From Drosophila miranda (lineage: Eukaryota; Arthropoda; Insecta; Diptera; Drosophilidae), in contig NC_046675.1 of assembly GCF_003369915.1 (NCBI RefSeq), forward strand, positions 4,278,001-4,342,000: a DNA stretch of 64,000 nt, written 5' to 3'. The position numbers and the translations under genes are program-made. A model generated the notes under the pieces. The model was not told the origin of the DNA. It did not search any database and saw only the letters and a list, made by a program, of their open reading frames with translations. Positions 1 to 10,300 of this stretch are shown here, piece after piece (position 1 is the first letter of the stretch; the number at the start of each line of letters is the position of its first letter).

Positions 1-115
1 CTGTGGGCTGCTTCCTTTTGGTAGTCTCCTGCTCTGCAGGTAATGGCTTAGCCTCTAACGTTTCTGTCACAATAGCATCGATATCCGCAAGTTCGTTTTT
101 GTTAGGAGAACTCAT
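1..115 (-). CDS. APLF-like gene, left duplicate, 5' fragment cut by window edge
   Basis: This is the first 38 codons of a second copy of the APLF-like gene annotated at 2151-3201. The start codon is at 113-115 (reverse strand) and the reading frame is open to the window edge. It matches 3087-3201 with no difference seen. The rest of the copy lies to the left of the window, so I cannot say whether it is complete. The tandem duplication geometry predicts that it continues leftwards into the rest of APLF and then a full Trax gene. Confidence 0.75.
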   Translation of the reverse strand, partial: MSSPNKNELADIDAIVTETLEAKPLPAEQETTKRKQPT

Positions 116-299
116 TTTAAACGAATGCGAATGGAAAAACGAAATAAACCAAAATTCGTTCAAATGTATTTCACAACAACACAATAGCGATGAGCGATGA
201 CACCCAAACGAAAGGTATCGGATTCGATTGGCATTTATATCGTTGATTTTGTCATACCTAGTTTTATTTACGCTACGCTTGCGCGTTAGAGGAGTTTTG

Positions 300-445
300 T
301 TTTCTTACGAAAAATGCAATAAAAGCAAGTGTTTAATTTAAGCCAGTCAAGTAGAAAATTGATTCATTAATCGTATAAAATTATGTGGGCATGGCTGAGA
401 GACTTATCGAGCTCGTATTTTTCGTCGGAATATAAAAAACGAGGA
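300..445 (+). repeat. Dispersed repeat copy 1 (in left duplicate)
   Basis: Inverted relative to copies 3 and 4. It contains AATGCAATAAAAGCAAG, GAAAATTGATTCATTAATCG and TATGTGGGCATGGCTGAG. The copy at 3386-3531 is its tandem-duplication twin and not an independent insertion. Confidence 0.65.
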
Positions 446-603
446 ATATGTAAAATAGAACTTGAATTCGCCACTCGATAGTTTTGAATAGATTGATTCA
501 AAAAATCGATACTATCGATTGTGCCATCGATGGTTTGACAGAAAAGGTAAGAAAAGGCTTTTAAAACTATATTTCAAGCAAAGAATGTGACATGCCTCAA
601 CCA

Positions 604-1678
604 GGCATGCAATCCATCAGCATCGCCAGCCGTGGCATCTGGCTCGACCGCGACGGCATCCACCTCGACCGTCCAGCAGCAGCAGCAGCGGCGCCGCAAA
701 AAGCGTCCCAATTACAACTACAATGGAACCCGCACCGTGGAGGTGCGGCGGGGCTACAATGGCTTTGGGTTCACCATATCGGGACAACAGCCATGTCGTC
801 TGTCGTGCATCATCAGCAGCTCGCCCGCCGAGCAGGCCGGCCTGCGATCCGGCGACTTCCTCATCTCGGTCAACGGCCTGAACGTCTCCAAGCTGCCGCA
901 CGAGACGGTGGTCCAGTTGATTGGCAACTCCTTTGGCAGCATACGCATGCAGATAGCCGAGAACTACTATTCGGACAGTTCGGACGAGGAGAACGCCAAT
1001 GCCACGCTGCAAATGCAGCGCAGTGCCAGGGGCCAGCTGCTGGCCGCCAGTTTGCGCCACAAGCCGCGCTTCCTGCATCACAAGTCGAAGATGCATCGAC
1101 TGCGTAATTCGCCACAAAAGAAGCTTCCGCCGGATGCGGTGGAACCAAAGCCAAAGCCAGCACCGCCCACAGATCACTCAACGCTTCGGCCAGTTCTGGA
1201 GGACGCCCCGTTGGCGAATCTCACTGGCAAATCGGCGGATGTGGCCAATGTGAGTGCCATGGTTCGGGCCGTGGGTAGTGCGGCGCTGGAGTATCGCGTA
1301 ATTGTGGGCTATTTGGGCACCATTGAAATGCCCAAGCAGATTTCGCACAGCTCGAAGCTGCAGACGGTGCGCTCCTGCATACGGAAGTTGCGGCAGGAAA
1401 AGCGCCAGCCCACCATAGTGCTCATGTGCATCACCCCGGACAGCCTCACGCTGCAGAGCGCCAATGGCGGAGTGCTGGCCACCTATGCCTCATCGAGACT
1501 GAACTACGTGAGCTCCTCGTCGGAGAGCGAGAATCGTTTCTTTGGCCTGGTCACCAGCGCCGTGCACAACACCCAAATCGAGGAGGAGTACGAGCCAAAT
1601 GCAGGCAGCGGCTCTGCTGGCCAACACATCAGCATCTCGCACAGCTGCCATGTGTTTGTGATCGACACAAAGCTGATC
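604..1678 (+). repeat. Tandem duplication, left copy, block B (loco PDZ-PTB exon)
   Basis: Positions 609-1678 match 4434-5503 at an offset of 3,825 bp. The only difference I found is A at 734 against C at 4559, which changes Thr to Pro just before the PDZ core. Positions 604-608 are a short filler at the internal deletion junction, next to a shared CAGGCA word. The match stops abruptly at 1678, inside the loco PTB domain. Confidence 0.93.
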
Positions 1679-1711
1679 CCACAGAGTACGTGCTGGGATT
1701 ATCCGACCTAA
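609..1711 (+). pseudogene. loco: Truncated loco copy (PDZ plus partial PTB), no in-frame start codon
   Basis: The reading frame encodes the loco PDZ domain (with the GFGFTISG carboxylate-binding loop) and most of the PTB domain. It is open from upstream of the junction, but the only upstream initiator in frame is a GTG near 587. The ATG of the real gene (4352) lies in the stretch deleted from this copy. At 1679 the loco sequence ends, and the frame continues for about ten foreign residues to a stop at 1711. RGS, Ras-binding and GoLoco parts are absent. A transcript from an upstream start with splicing into this exon cannot be excluded, but as it stands this is a broken duplicate. Its near-identity with the parent implies a very recent event or an assembly duplication. 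Confidence 0.8.
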
Positions 1712-2048
1712 CCGGCGAATTGATGCGCCGATGCATAAATTCTTTGGGCAGCGGAGACATCGATACCTGTATGGAGACCTGCAGCACTTTGCAGGTGTTT
1801 TACACGGGGTATGTGATGCACAAATATATAAGGAATCCACTTTAAACTATATTTCTCTTTTCGCAGTTACATCAGCTTGAACTTGCAGCGTGCTCGGGAG
1901 TTGTGGCGCAAGATTACCACTATGCGACAGTGTCCTCAAGGCAGAGAATGTCTGCTACAATGTTAAAGTACGTGGTGGCGAGGCAGCCATTTGGGGCTCA
2001 AATTTCGACCAAAAGCCTGCAGAGAATGTCGATGAGGGCTTCTACTAA
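1685..2048 (+). pseudogene. Trax: Trax (translin-associated factor X) 3' fragment, 5'-truncated and frameshifted
   Basis: Two exons are readable. Exon 1685-1808 begins right after a CAG acceptor and encodes the conserved YVLGLSDLTGELMR stretch of the Trax/translin fold. After a 58-bp intron, exon 1867-2048 runs to a TAA. In the second exon the frame breaks at about 1931: the family VLKAENVCYNVKVRG segment continues only after a net two-base loss. Trax pairs with translin in the C3PO nuclease that helps activate RISC. Everything upstream of the final exons is replaced by the loco fragment, and the loco frame does not run into the Trax frame. This fits the right-hand end of a tandem duplication whose intact Trax parent lies left of the window. 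If instead this were the only Trax locus, the gene would be disrupted. Confidence 0.8.
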
Positions 2049-2076
2049 TGTAATCACTTAAATATTTACATTAAAT

Positions 2077-2082
2077 TTTATT
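2077..2082 (-). terminator. Polyadenylation signal of the APLF-like gene
   Basis: AATAAA on the minus strand, about 70 bp past the APLF-like stop codon. The Trax fragment converges from the other side and ends at 2048, so the two 3' ends nearly abut. Confidence 0.5.
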
Positions 2083-2150
2083 ATCAACGGATTAGCGCTA
2101 GAATTTAATATAACATTTTAAAAATCTATCAAAACATTGATCAGACCATC

Positions 2151-3201
2151 CTAATCGTAGTCGTCAGTATTAATGCGCTGGCTATCAAACTCAAGCTCAT
2201 CGTCCTCGTCTTCATCTTCGTCTATGTCTGCGCCTGGTTTATATTCGAGATCATCATCATGGTCTCCTCCAAATGGATCCTCCTCCTCTTCGTCGCTATC
2301 CTCGTCATCCCCGGTCGTGCCCGCCTGCCGCGCGTGTGTCTGCCGTTGACGCAAACGATTCCGTATGTTCTGATCGGAATTAACTATACTGCAGTTTAAC
2401 TCCGTTCGATATTACTGCACTTCTGAATCTAACTTACAATTTGGAGGATGTGACATCCGTTGAAAGTGCACAGGATTGCGACGGTAGCATAAATTTCCAA
2501 AAGGACACCTCGGTGTGCCGAGCGGTGGTGCCGGAAAGTTGGGTCGCGTATAGTCCGCATCACCCGGATGAGCTTCAGCCATGCGGTGAAGTGGATTACG
2601 TCTAGGATTAAATGTATGGAGACTGGTTGATATATCTGTTTGGAATTGTTTACCTGTAGCAGCGAATGCCAAAATAGCATGAACTGCGAGTGGTGCTAGA
2701 GGACACAATATTTGGTACATTATTTGCTGATTGGCCGTTGCTGGGGGTAGGCTCCGTTTTTACCACAACCGCTGGGGTGGTACTTCCACTATCGGCAGGT
2801 TCTACTTTTATAGCGCTACTTGTGCGGGCTGCCGCTGGCACCGCTGCTCCATCCACTGGTTCGGCTTTTATCTTGACACCGTCAGACGTGCTGGACCCGG
2901 GCTCTGTTTTTGCAGGAACAGCCATGGGATCTGGATCTGTTTTTGCAGGAACAGCCATGGGATCTGGATCTGTTTTGATGGGTAGAGCTATTGCTTCATT
3001 ATCGGAAGGTTCTTCCTTGATTTTTGTGTTGTCATCCAACTTTATACGCTTATCCGGGCTGCTTTCATCGTCATTTTTCGCGCCTTCTGTGGGCTGCTTC
3101 CTTTTGGTAGTCTCCTGCTCTGCAGGTAATGGCTTAGCCTCTAACGTTTCTGTCACAATAGCATCGATATCCGCAAGTTCGTTTTTGTTAGGAGAACTCA
3201 T
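2151..3201 (-). CDS. APLF-like protein with two PBZ zinc fingers
   Basis: Three exons, 3201-2654, 2601-2438 and 2383-2151, join in phase to give 314 residues. Residues 1-170 are a disordered acidic and proline-rich tail with a basic KRIK-type patch and several KxEP repeats (sumoylation-like). Then come two PBZ fingers of the form C-x5-C-x6-H-x5-H. The first (CYFGIRCYR, then RNPLH and HP) is split by intron 1; the second contains CPFGNLCYRRNPVHF. The C-terminal third ends in a run of Asp and Glu. PBZ modules bind poly(ADP-ribose), and APLF (aprataxin and PNK-like factor) acts in double-strand break repair and as a histone chaperone; the acidic tail matches the chaperone region. No FHA domain is present, as expected for short insect forms. 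A 33-bp unit (coding for DPDPMAVPAKT) is repeated in tandem at about 2910-2980. The gene is divergent from loco. Confidence 0.85.
2905..2980 (-). repeat. In-frame tandem repeat inside the APLF-like gene
   Basis: Two near-perfect copies of a 33-bp unit encode DPDPMAVPAKT twice, followed by a diverged third KTEPG start. It is a coding minisatellite in the disordered N-terminal region, so length variation would stay in frame. Confidence 0.75.
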
Positions 3202-3689
3202 TTTAAACGAATGCGAATGGAAAAACGAAATAAACCAAAATTCGTTCAAATGTATTTCACAACAACACAATAGCGATGAGCGATGACACCCAAACGAAAG
3301 GTATCGGATTCGATTGGCATTTATATCGTTGATTTTGTCATACCTAGTTTTATTTACGCTACGCTTGCGCGTTAGAGGAGTTTTGTTTTCTTACGAAAAA
3401 TGCAATAAAAGCAAGTGTTTAATTTAAGCCAGTCAAGTAGAAAATTGATTCATTAATCGTATAAAATTATGTGGGCATGGCTGAGAGACTTATCGAGCTC
3501 GTATTTTTCGTCGGAATATAAAAAACGAGGAATATGTAAAATAGAACTTGAATTCGCCACTCGATAGTTTTGAATAGATTGATTCAAAAAATCGATACTA
3601 TCGATTGTGCCATCGATGGTTTGACAGAAAAGGTAAGAAAAGGCTTTTAAAACTATATTTCAAGCAAAGAATGTGACATGCCTCAACCA
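3087..3689 (+). repeat. Tandem duplication, right copy, block A
   Basis: This is the partner of 1-603. It contains the start of the intact APLF-like gene (ATG at 3199-3201, reverse strand) and the beginning of the APLF-loco divergent upstream region. Confidence 0.93.
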
Positions 3690-4351
3690 TGGCACTCGCA
3701 TTGTCAGTTACAATAACAGCCAGAACCTTTTGCAATGAGTTGGCTATGTTTTTGAATGAATAAAGGGATCTTCAAGTTTTTTGGTTGACACCACTGCACT
3801 TTTCAAAATCAAAGTAGAGATGGGGAAGCGACCGATAAGAGCTCAATAGTATCATGAATAGTAGAAAAACCATCGATACTATCGATAGTGCCATCGATGG
3901 TTTGACACCTCTACTATACGCTACGCTTGCGCGTTAGGCGTCTTTCAAATTTGTTTTTAACCAACTAAATGGCATTTAAAACGCTTAAGATTGTCAGCCA
4001 GGATTTATTAAGAGTGTGAAAATGTGAAAATGCTTTTGTCTGGGCATATAACAGATCAGTTAATCACTAGAAAAAGTGTAACAAGATCCGCCTGGTCTGC
4101 CACTTCCTCCGTGTATGTATTGTAGTTGTTGCTGCTATTTGATTACATAGCGCGAACGCAGGAGAGCGAGCGAGAGCGCACCATCTGCTATTACCAAAAA
4201 GGGGCAGCAACAAACCGCATTCCAGAGAGCGGACACGACGAAACCAGCATCAATGAAAAAGGTGCGTTTGAGAATGGAGCGGCGGCAGCAGCAGCTCTGA
4301 AGATGTGTGCCACGATCCACCACTTTGTTACCGTTTTTTCAGTGACCCGCA
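3202..4351. promoter_or_regulatory. Divergent APLF / loco upstream region with CGATA clusters
   Basis: The region between the divergent start codons holds two near-identical clusters built on ATCGATACTATCGAT, at about 3591-3627 and 3870-3906. These are palindromic CGATA words of the DRE (DREF) and BEAF-32 type. It also holds two copies of a TACGCTACGCTTGCGCGTTA word (near 3357 and 3917) and a dispersed-repeat copy. A likely 5' UTR intron of the long loco transcript runs from about 4262 (GTGCGT) to 4341 (polypyrimidine tract then CAG). The roles are inferred from motif type only. Confidence 0.5.
3386..3531 (+). repeat. Dispersed repeat copy 2 (in right duplicate)
   Basis: Identical to copy 1 as far as seen. 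It lies about 185-330 bp upstream of the APLF-like start codon, so it may contribute promoter sequence there. Confidence 0.65.
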
Positions 4352-7300
4352 ATGCATCACCATCATCCGCCATTGCCCATAACGGGCACAGCATCTGTGG
4401 CAGGGGCAGCAGCAGCAGCAGCGCCAGCGTCAGGCAATCCATCAGCATCGCCAGCCGTGGCATCTGGCTCGACCGCGACGGCATCCACCTCGACCGTCCA
4501 GCAGCAGCAGCAGCGGCGCCGCAAAAAGCGTCCCAATTACAACTACAATGGAACCCGCCCCGTGGAGGTGCGGCGGGGCTACAATGGCTTTGGGTTCACC
4601 ATATCGGGACAACAGCCATGTCGTCTGTCGTGCATCATCAGCAGCTCGCCCGCCGAGCAGGCCGGCCTGCGATCCGGCGACTTCCTCATCTCGGTCAACG
4701 GCCTGAACGTCTCCAAGCTGCCGCACGAGACGGTGGTCCAGTTGATTGGCAACTCCTTTGGCAGCATACGCATGCAGATAGCCGAGAACTACTATTCGGA
4801 CAGTTCGGACGAGGAGAACGCCAATGCCACGCTGCAAATGCAGCGCAGTGCCAGGGGCCAGCTGCTGGCCGCCAGTTTGCGCCACAAGCCGCGCTTCCTG
4901 CATCACAAGTCGAAGATGCATCGACTGCGTAATTCGCCACAAAAGAAGCTTCCGCCGGATGCGGTGGAACCAAAGCCAAAGCCAGCACCGCCCACAGATC
5001 ACTCAACGCTTCGGCCAGTTCTGGAGGACGCCCCGTTGGCGAATCTCACTGGCAAATCGGCGGATGTGGCCAATGTGAGTGCCATGGTTCGGGCCGTGGG
5101 TAGTGCGGCGCTGGAGTATCGCGTAATTGTGGGCTATTTGGGCACCATTGAAATGCCCAAGCAGATTTCGCACAGCTCGAAGCTGCAGACGGTGCGCTCC
5201 TGCATACGGAAGTTGCGGCAGGAAAAGCGCCAGCCCACCATAGTGCTCATGTGCATCACCCCGGACAGCCTCACGCTGCAGAGCGCCAATGGCGGAGTGC
5301 TGGCCACCTATGCCTCATCGAGACTGAACTACGTGAGCTCCTCGTCGGAGAGCGAGAATCGTTTCTTTGGCCTGGTCACCAGCGCCGTGCACAACACCCA
5401 AATCGAGGAGGAGTACGAGCCAAATGCAGGCAGCGGCTCTGCTGGCCAACACATCAGCATCTCGCACAGCTGCCATGTGTTTGTGATCGACACAAAGCTG
5501 ATCGACCACGGCCAGCATCTGCAGCGAGCGCACGAGTTTCGGCTGCAGTGCACCAGGGATCCCATATCGAATCTGTGCCTGGAGTTTCCCAACAACTCGG
5601 AGTACGTGGTTAATCTTGTCCGTAGCATGTACACCATGCGCATCCTGCCACCGGCCAGCCGCAGCCATCAGCCGGAGTATGAGGCAGCTGCAGGCGCTGC
5701 GGCCGCCGGTGCTGCAGCCCACTCCCCGCAGCCGTCGAACCACAGCGAGATCTCCACAACCACCTCCAACTCGGACTCGGGCATTGGCTTCAACAACGAC
5801 TGCACCAACATTTCCGATCGTATTCTGGTCGTGGATTTTCTTGGGGCAGGAGCAGCGGTGGCAGTCCATGCGCCAGCAGCAGCACCATCTCATCCGGCCC
5901 CAGCCCGTCCGCAGGGGATTGTGGGGATGCCCGACAATCGATTGACCGTCAGGGCCATGCCCGATCCCGCTGCTCATCAAATGTCACCCTCGGACAGCGC
6001 CTCGCTGCGTCGTCCGAATCTTTTGGCCAGCTTCAATCTCATCAAAAGCCCGGCCACAAATCTCACATCCACGCGATCCTGTGACGACGTCCTCAATCTG
6101 TTTGTGGACGATTCGCCGCGTGTCCTGGCTGGTGTTGCCTCCATGGATGACATATCCCTGCACTCCACTGCCCCATCGCTGGACGAGCCGTCACACATGT
6201 TTGTCCATCCCTCGTGCGTGCCGCGCAAGCCACGCCGCTCGCTGGCTCTGGATGCTGCACCCTCGACCCCGCACAAGCTGAGTGTCCAGGTCTTTGGGCA
6301 GCCAGGCTCCCGCCACTCCCTGGGATTCGAGGCCATTGACAGCATTCAGTCGTCGGCCGGTGTGGCCAGCATCGAGCCACCGATGGACACTTGGGCCAGC
6401 CTACAGAATCTACATAAACCCCCCAAGGATCGGCAGAGTTTGTCCGCATCCTCGTCCACACAGTGCCTACTAGAAGCTACCAACAGTGAACCGGATCTGG
6501 GGGTGAGTGATAACATTTTTATATTATTTTTTCTTGGGACCGTATCACTCTCCAATCTGTAGGCGGAAATGGTGATGGTATTCCGCTTTAAATCGTAAAG
6601 AATTTAAGAGACTTCTGATTTACATATATATGAATTATGTTAAGGGTTTACTGTGCCAGCGGGGACCTATACGACAGATTTACGAAACCGTTTAATGCTA
6701 CTTCTTTTATGGAGGTCGTCCCTCTTTTAATCTATCTGGAACACCGGGATCAGTCCTATACAAGCCTCAAATAGTGCATTGGAATTGGGGGATTGATGAA
6801 TGATTTCTTAATATATTATATATCTTTATCCACGGCAGTCGTACAGCATGTGTCCGCCCACTTTGACGCCTAGATCTTATGGAATATATATGAAAGCTAG
6901 AGTACCCTATTCTATGTGCAGGCTCTCAATTGGGAAATCTTGTGGCATCCATAATTTCAAAGATATGGGAGAGCTGTAAACGCAGAAACATATATTGTAT
7001 AACGATCTACCTTATTATCGTAAATATATGCAATGGACCTGTCGTTTATTGGTTTATCAACTGTAGGGTTCTATGTCCATTTCTAGGGCGCAAAAGAATA
7101 ATAAAAGTGGGATATATGTAGTTTAAGATACTATATATAAACGAGGCTAAAGAACAGATATATGTATAAAATGTGCCGCCTTTATGGGCCGCTGTTCTCA
7201 CCCCCGTATCTCTCTGAACCGTCCCTGTGGCCAGATCAAAGAAAATATGTTTACCTGGACGCTTTTGGTCCGCTAACTGTTACCTGAGAGCTTCTTCCCC

Positions 7301-10300
7301 TCCAGAGCTTATCGCTTCGCTCCACTCTCTGGGGCCCCCAAGATAAGCGGCAAGAACTCTCCCCACACACAGATACACCATACAGCCATGCGGGAGTACT
7401 CGTACAATCAGAGTCCCGGTCCCAGAGTCGGCTGTGGCGTTAGTGTCAGAATAATATTTCCTTTGTCAGCGGCCCGCCGGGTCTCCAGTAGTCGCAGTGC
7501 CCGCTTTGCCAATGGGTGATGGGGCAGAGAGCTCCCAATGTCCATGATTCAAGATCTATAGACGAACAAAATTATGGATTTATAGCCATTACTGTTACAA
7601 CGTTCTAGTCGGGTCGGATCGGATCGTATCGGATCGAATCGGAGCTGTGGCTGTGACTTCGTTTCGATTGTTTGCTCTTATCGGACGGTAAGGGAGCAAC
7701 GCGTCATAATTCGATGTGTGATAAGAGCGGAAATCGCGTATGATTGTTTTTTTTTTTTTGCTAAAAATAAATTGTGCATGACGTCAGAGGCGGTGTGGCG
7801 CGTAGGTCACGACAGAGAGAGAGAGAGAGAGATAGAGGTTGGGATGGGATGGGATGGAATGGGAATGGGACGGCGGAACGTCGAGCTTAATTCAATCTAA
7901 AGCAATTAACGGCATCGATGTATGTATGTATGTATGGTGCTGACCTTTTCGTTTCGCCTGCACACACACACACGCAGACACACCTCCCTCCCTCCCTCCC
8001 TCCCTCTCCCACTCTCTGGCAGATAGCGCTTACGTGGGGTATACTGTACAGAACATTATAGCAGTGTGTGTCTGTGTCTGTGCTTTATTCGTAATTTTAG
8101 TTTGATTTCTGATTTGACAACACGCGATTTTTCTGCCTCATTTTCATTTTCACTTTCGCTGTGCCCACCGCCGTGTCGTACGAATTCGATGATTATTCGA
8201 TTATTTATTTTATATATTTACACGAAAAGTTGTCCCATAAAAAGTTCAGTGGAAAGTTCAAGGAGCTCCAGAACAGAACAAAACAGTCAGCGTCATACAA
8301 TAAGTGCCTTAAAAAACAAAAGTGCATACAATACATATATAAATTACAAACAAAACAAAGAAGACAACAAAAGTGTACAAATTGCAAGTTCAATTGATTA
8401 AAAAACAAAAAAGAGAACCAGCTCAATGCAAAAATGTCATTTCGAGAACTCGTTTGCGGTCTGTACTCGGAGGAGAATCCGGTAAGCACACATCGAAATG
8501 ATATATACGCAAATATATAGTATAAACAACTTCACAGATCTCTTGAGATCTGCATCTGATGAATGATGTCTGGTTTGACCTCTCAAAAGAGGTCTAATTA
8601 TAATTATACCTAGAGGTAACCCCTAAAGACGGGGGTGACTTCAACTCCTATTTCGGGAAATTTTACTAGTGGAGTGTTCGTCACACTTTGCTTACTTTTA
8701 TGGCTGTGCCGTGCCGTTCTGTCTCATTGTTTTATCAATCTTGATTCCTATCCCACAACTCACCCGAAAACTGTTTACTTGGAAACAAAATATAATTAGA
8801 AAAACAAATAATTGAGAAAGAATGCATGAATGTAGGTTGTGCTTGAGCACGTTCCTTGAACATTTGATATATGTAACTATTTTTGATAAGAAACCATACT
8901 TTTATTATCGCCCTAGATAAAGTAAAATACATGAAAATGTGTGGAGTATAGAAGTATTCTTAATCAACTTACGGCATTAACTAGTGGGAGAATTCAGTTC
9001 AATCGCTTAGATCTTAGGTGGAGCGCATAGATCTCTGCCTAGAGCGGGTGTGCCTCTACCAAAACGTTCCGACTGGTCCTTTTTCTTTGTAATCTGCGAT
9101 TCTATAAAGCAGCGTCAATGTACCGCGTCATGCACACAACATGTATGTTGTTTTTGTGAAATTCTCGGACAGAAGTCGGTTTAGCTGCTCCAGGGAGCAG
9201 GAACATGTAACTCCCAATGGAATAATATTGGGTTGTCGTGTCAGTATTTGTATTTTTCAAGTGCCAACCACTGCCTACCCTCGTATCATTCTTTGGCACG
9301 CAATCCGGGGCGAGATCTGCTCGGCTGGCCGGCTGTTCCAACAGGTTGACTCTTTGTCTGTCGGCATTTTGGCGGTAACGAAGCACACTCTGTGGCACAT
9401 GCCGTCACAGGTGCAAAGGAAGGAAGCAAACAACCCTCGTGCTGCCATCAAAAAAGGGAATGAGAAGAAGTTAGGGAGAGAGGGACTGGGGGAATGCCTC
9501 AAATGAACGTTACTTTGCTTCCCTCCTGATCTCCGCTCCAGTGGCCTCCAGAGTTAACGTCATGGGAAATGAACCTACATTTGACTTTAGTTTTGTTTTT
9601 TTTTGTTATCAAGTATCTATGTATCTGGCAGGTTGATTCTTGTTTGTAGAACAGTAAGCCACAGGGCGCAGACACCGCGGCCTCTGTCTGTGACTTCGAT
9701 TACCATTACCAGAGAAACCAGAAACCGAAATAACATAATGTATTCCATAACGTATTTGCCAGCTGACGCTGTGGGAATTAGGAGCCCTCTTAATACCAGA
9801 TAGTAACCACTGAAAGATACCCACACGTAGATAGATAGATACAGATACTCGTGTGGCAAGCAGAGCACACTGTAATGTTTTTGTCACAGACGAACCCCAA
9901 GCCCAAGAGTCATTCGGTTTTTGATAATTCCTTATCTCCCAAAAAGAAAACAACGAAGTATTATTTATTTTTAAAATTCTTTAAATTTAGCCAAGAAAAA
10001 CAACTTCTTGAGGATGTTTGATAGCCACAGAAAAGAGGAATGGAATGGAACGAATGAATGAAATTAAATGAAGCTGTCTAAAGTACGTCAGACATTTGTT
10101 TTTTGCTAACAATAAACACCTTGGGCTCCGCTCCAGGCACGTAACCTGCCAATTGATGATATGACCAAGAGCAGTTGTGTTGTCAGAAAGTTGCGCAGAA
10201 AAAAAACCCCAGAAAGCAGACAAGCCACATAGATGGAGCCAAGGGCTGCGAGGGGTCCACATATGCGAACGAGGGAATGCTCTATGAAGAGAGTGTCATA

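Larger units (their letters stand above)
1..603 (+). repeat. Tandem duplication, left copy, block A (APLF 5' end and upstream DNA)
   Basis: Positions 1-603 match 3087-3689 at a constant offset of 3,086 bp, and I saw no mismatch. The block carries the 5' end of the APLF-like gene, its upstream region, a dispersed-repeat copy near 300-445 and a CGATA-rich cluster at about 505-541. It ends exactly where a 744-bp piece (3690-4433 of the right copy) is missing from the left copy. Confidence 0.93.

Noticed and set aside
4126..4932. 268-codon plus-strand frame overlapping the loco start
   Set aside because: Out of frame with the PDZ-PTB coding sequence. Only the 4352 frame encodes recognisable domains, and the frame crosses a probable 5' UTR intron.
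7918..8010. Possible CRISPR-like or satellite array
   Set aside because: Only simple TATG and CCCT microsatellites; a eukaryotic locus without spacer-repeat organisation.
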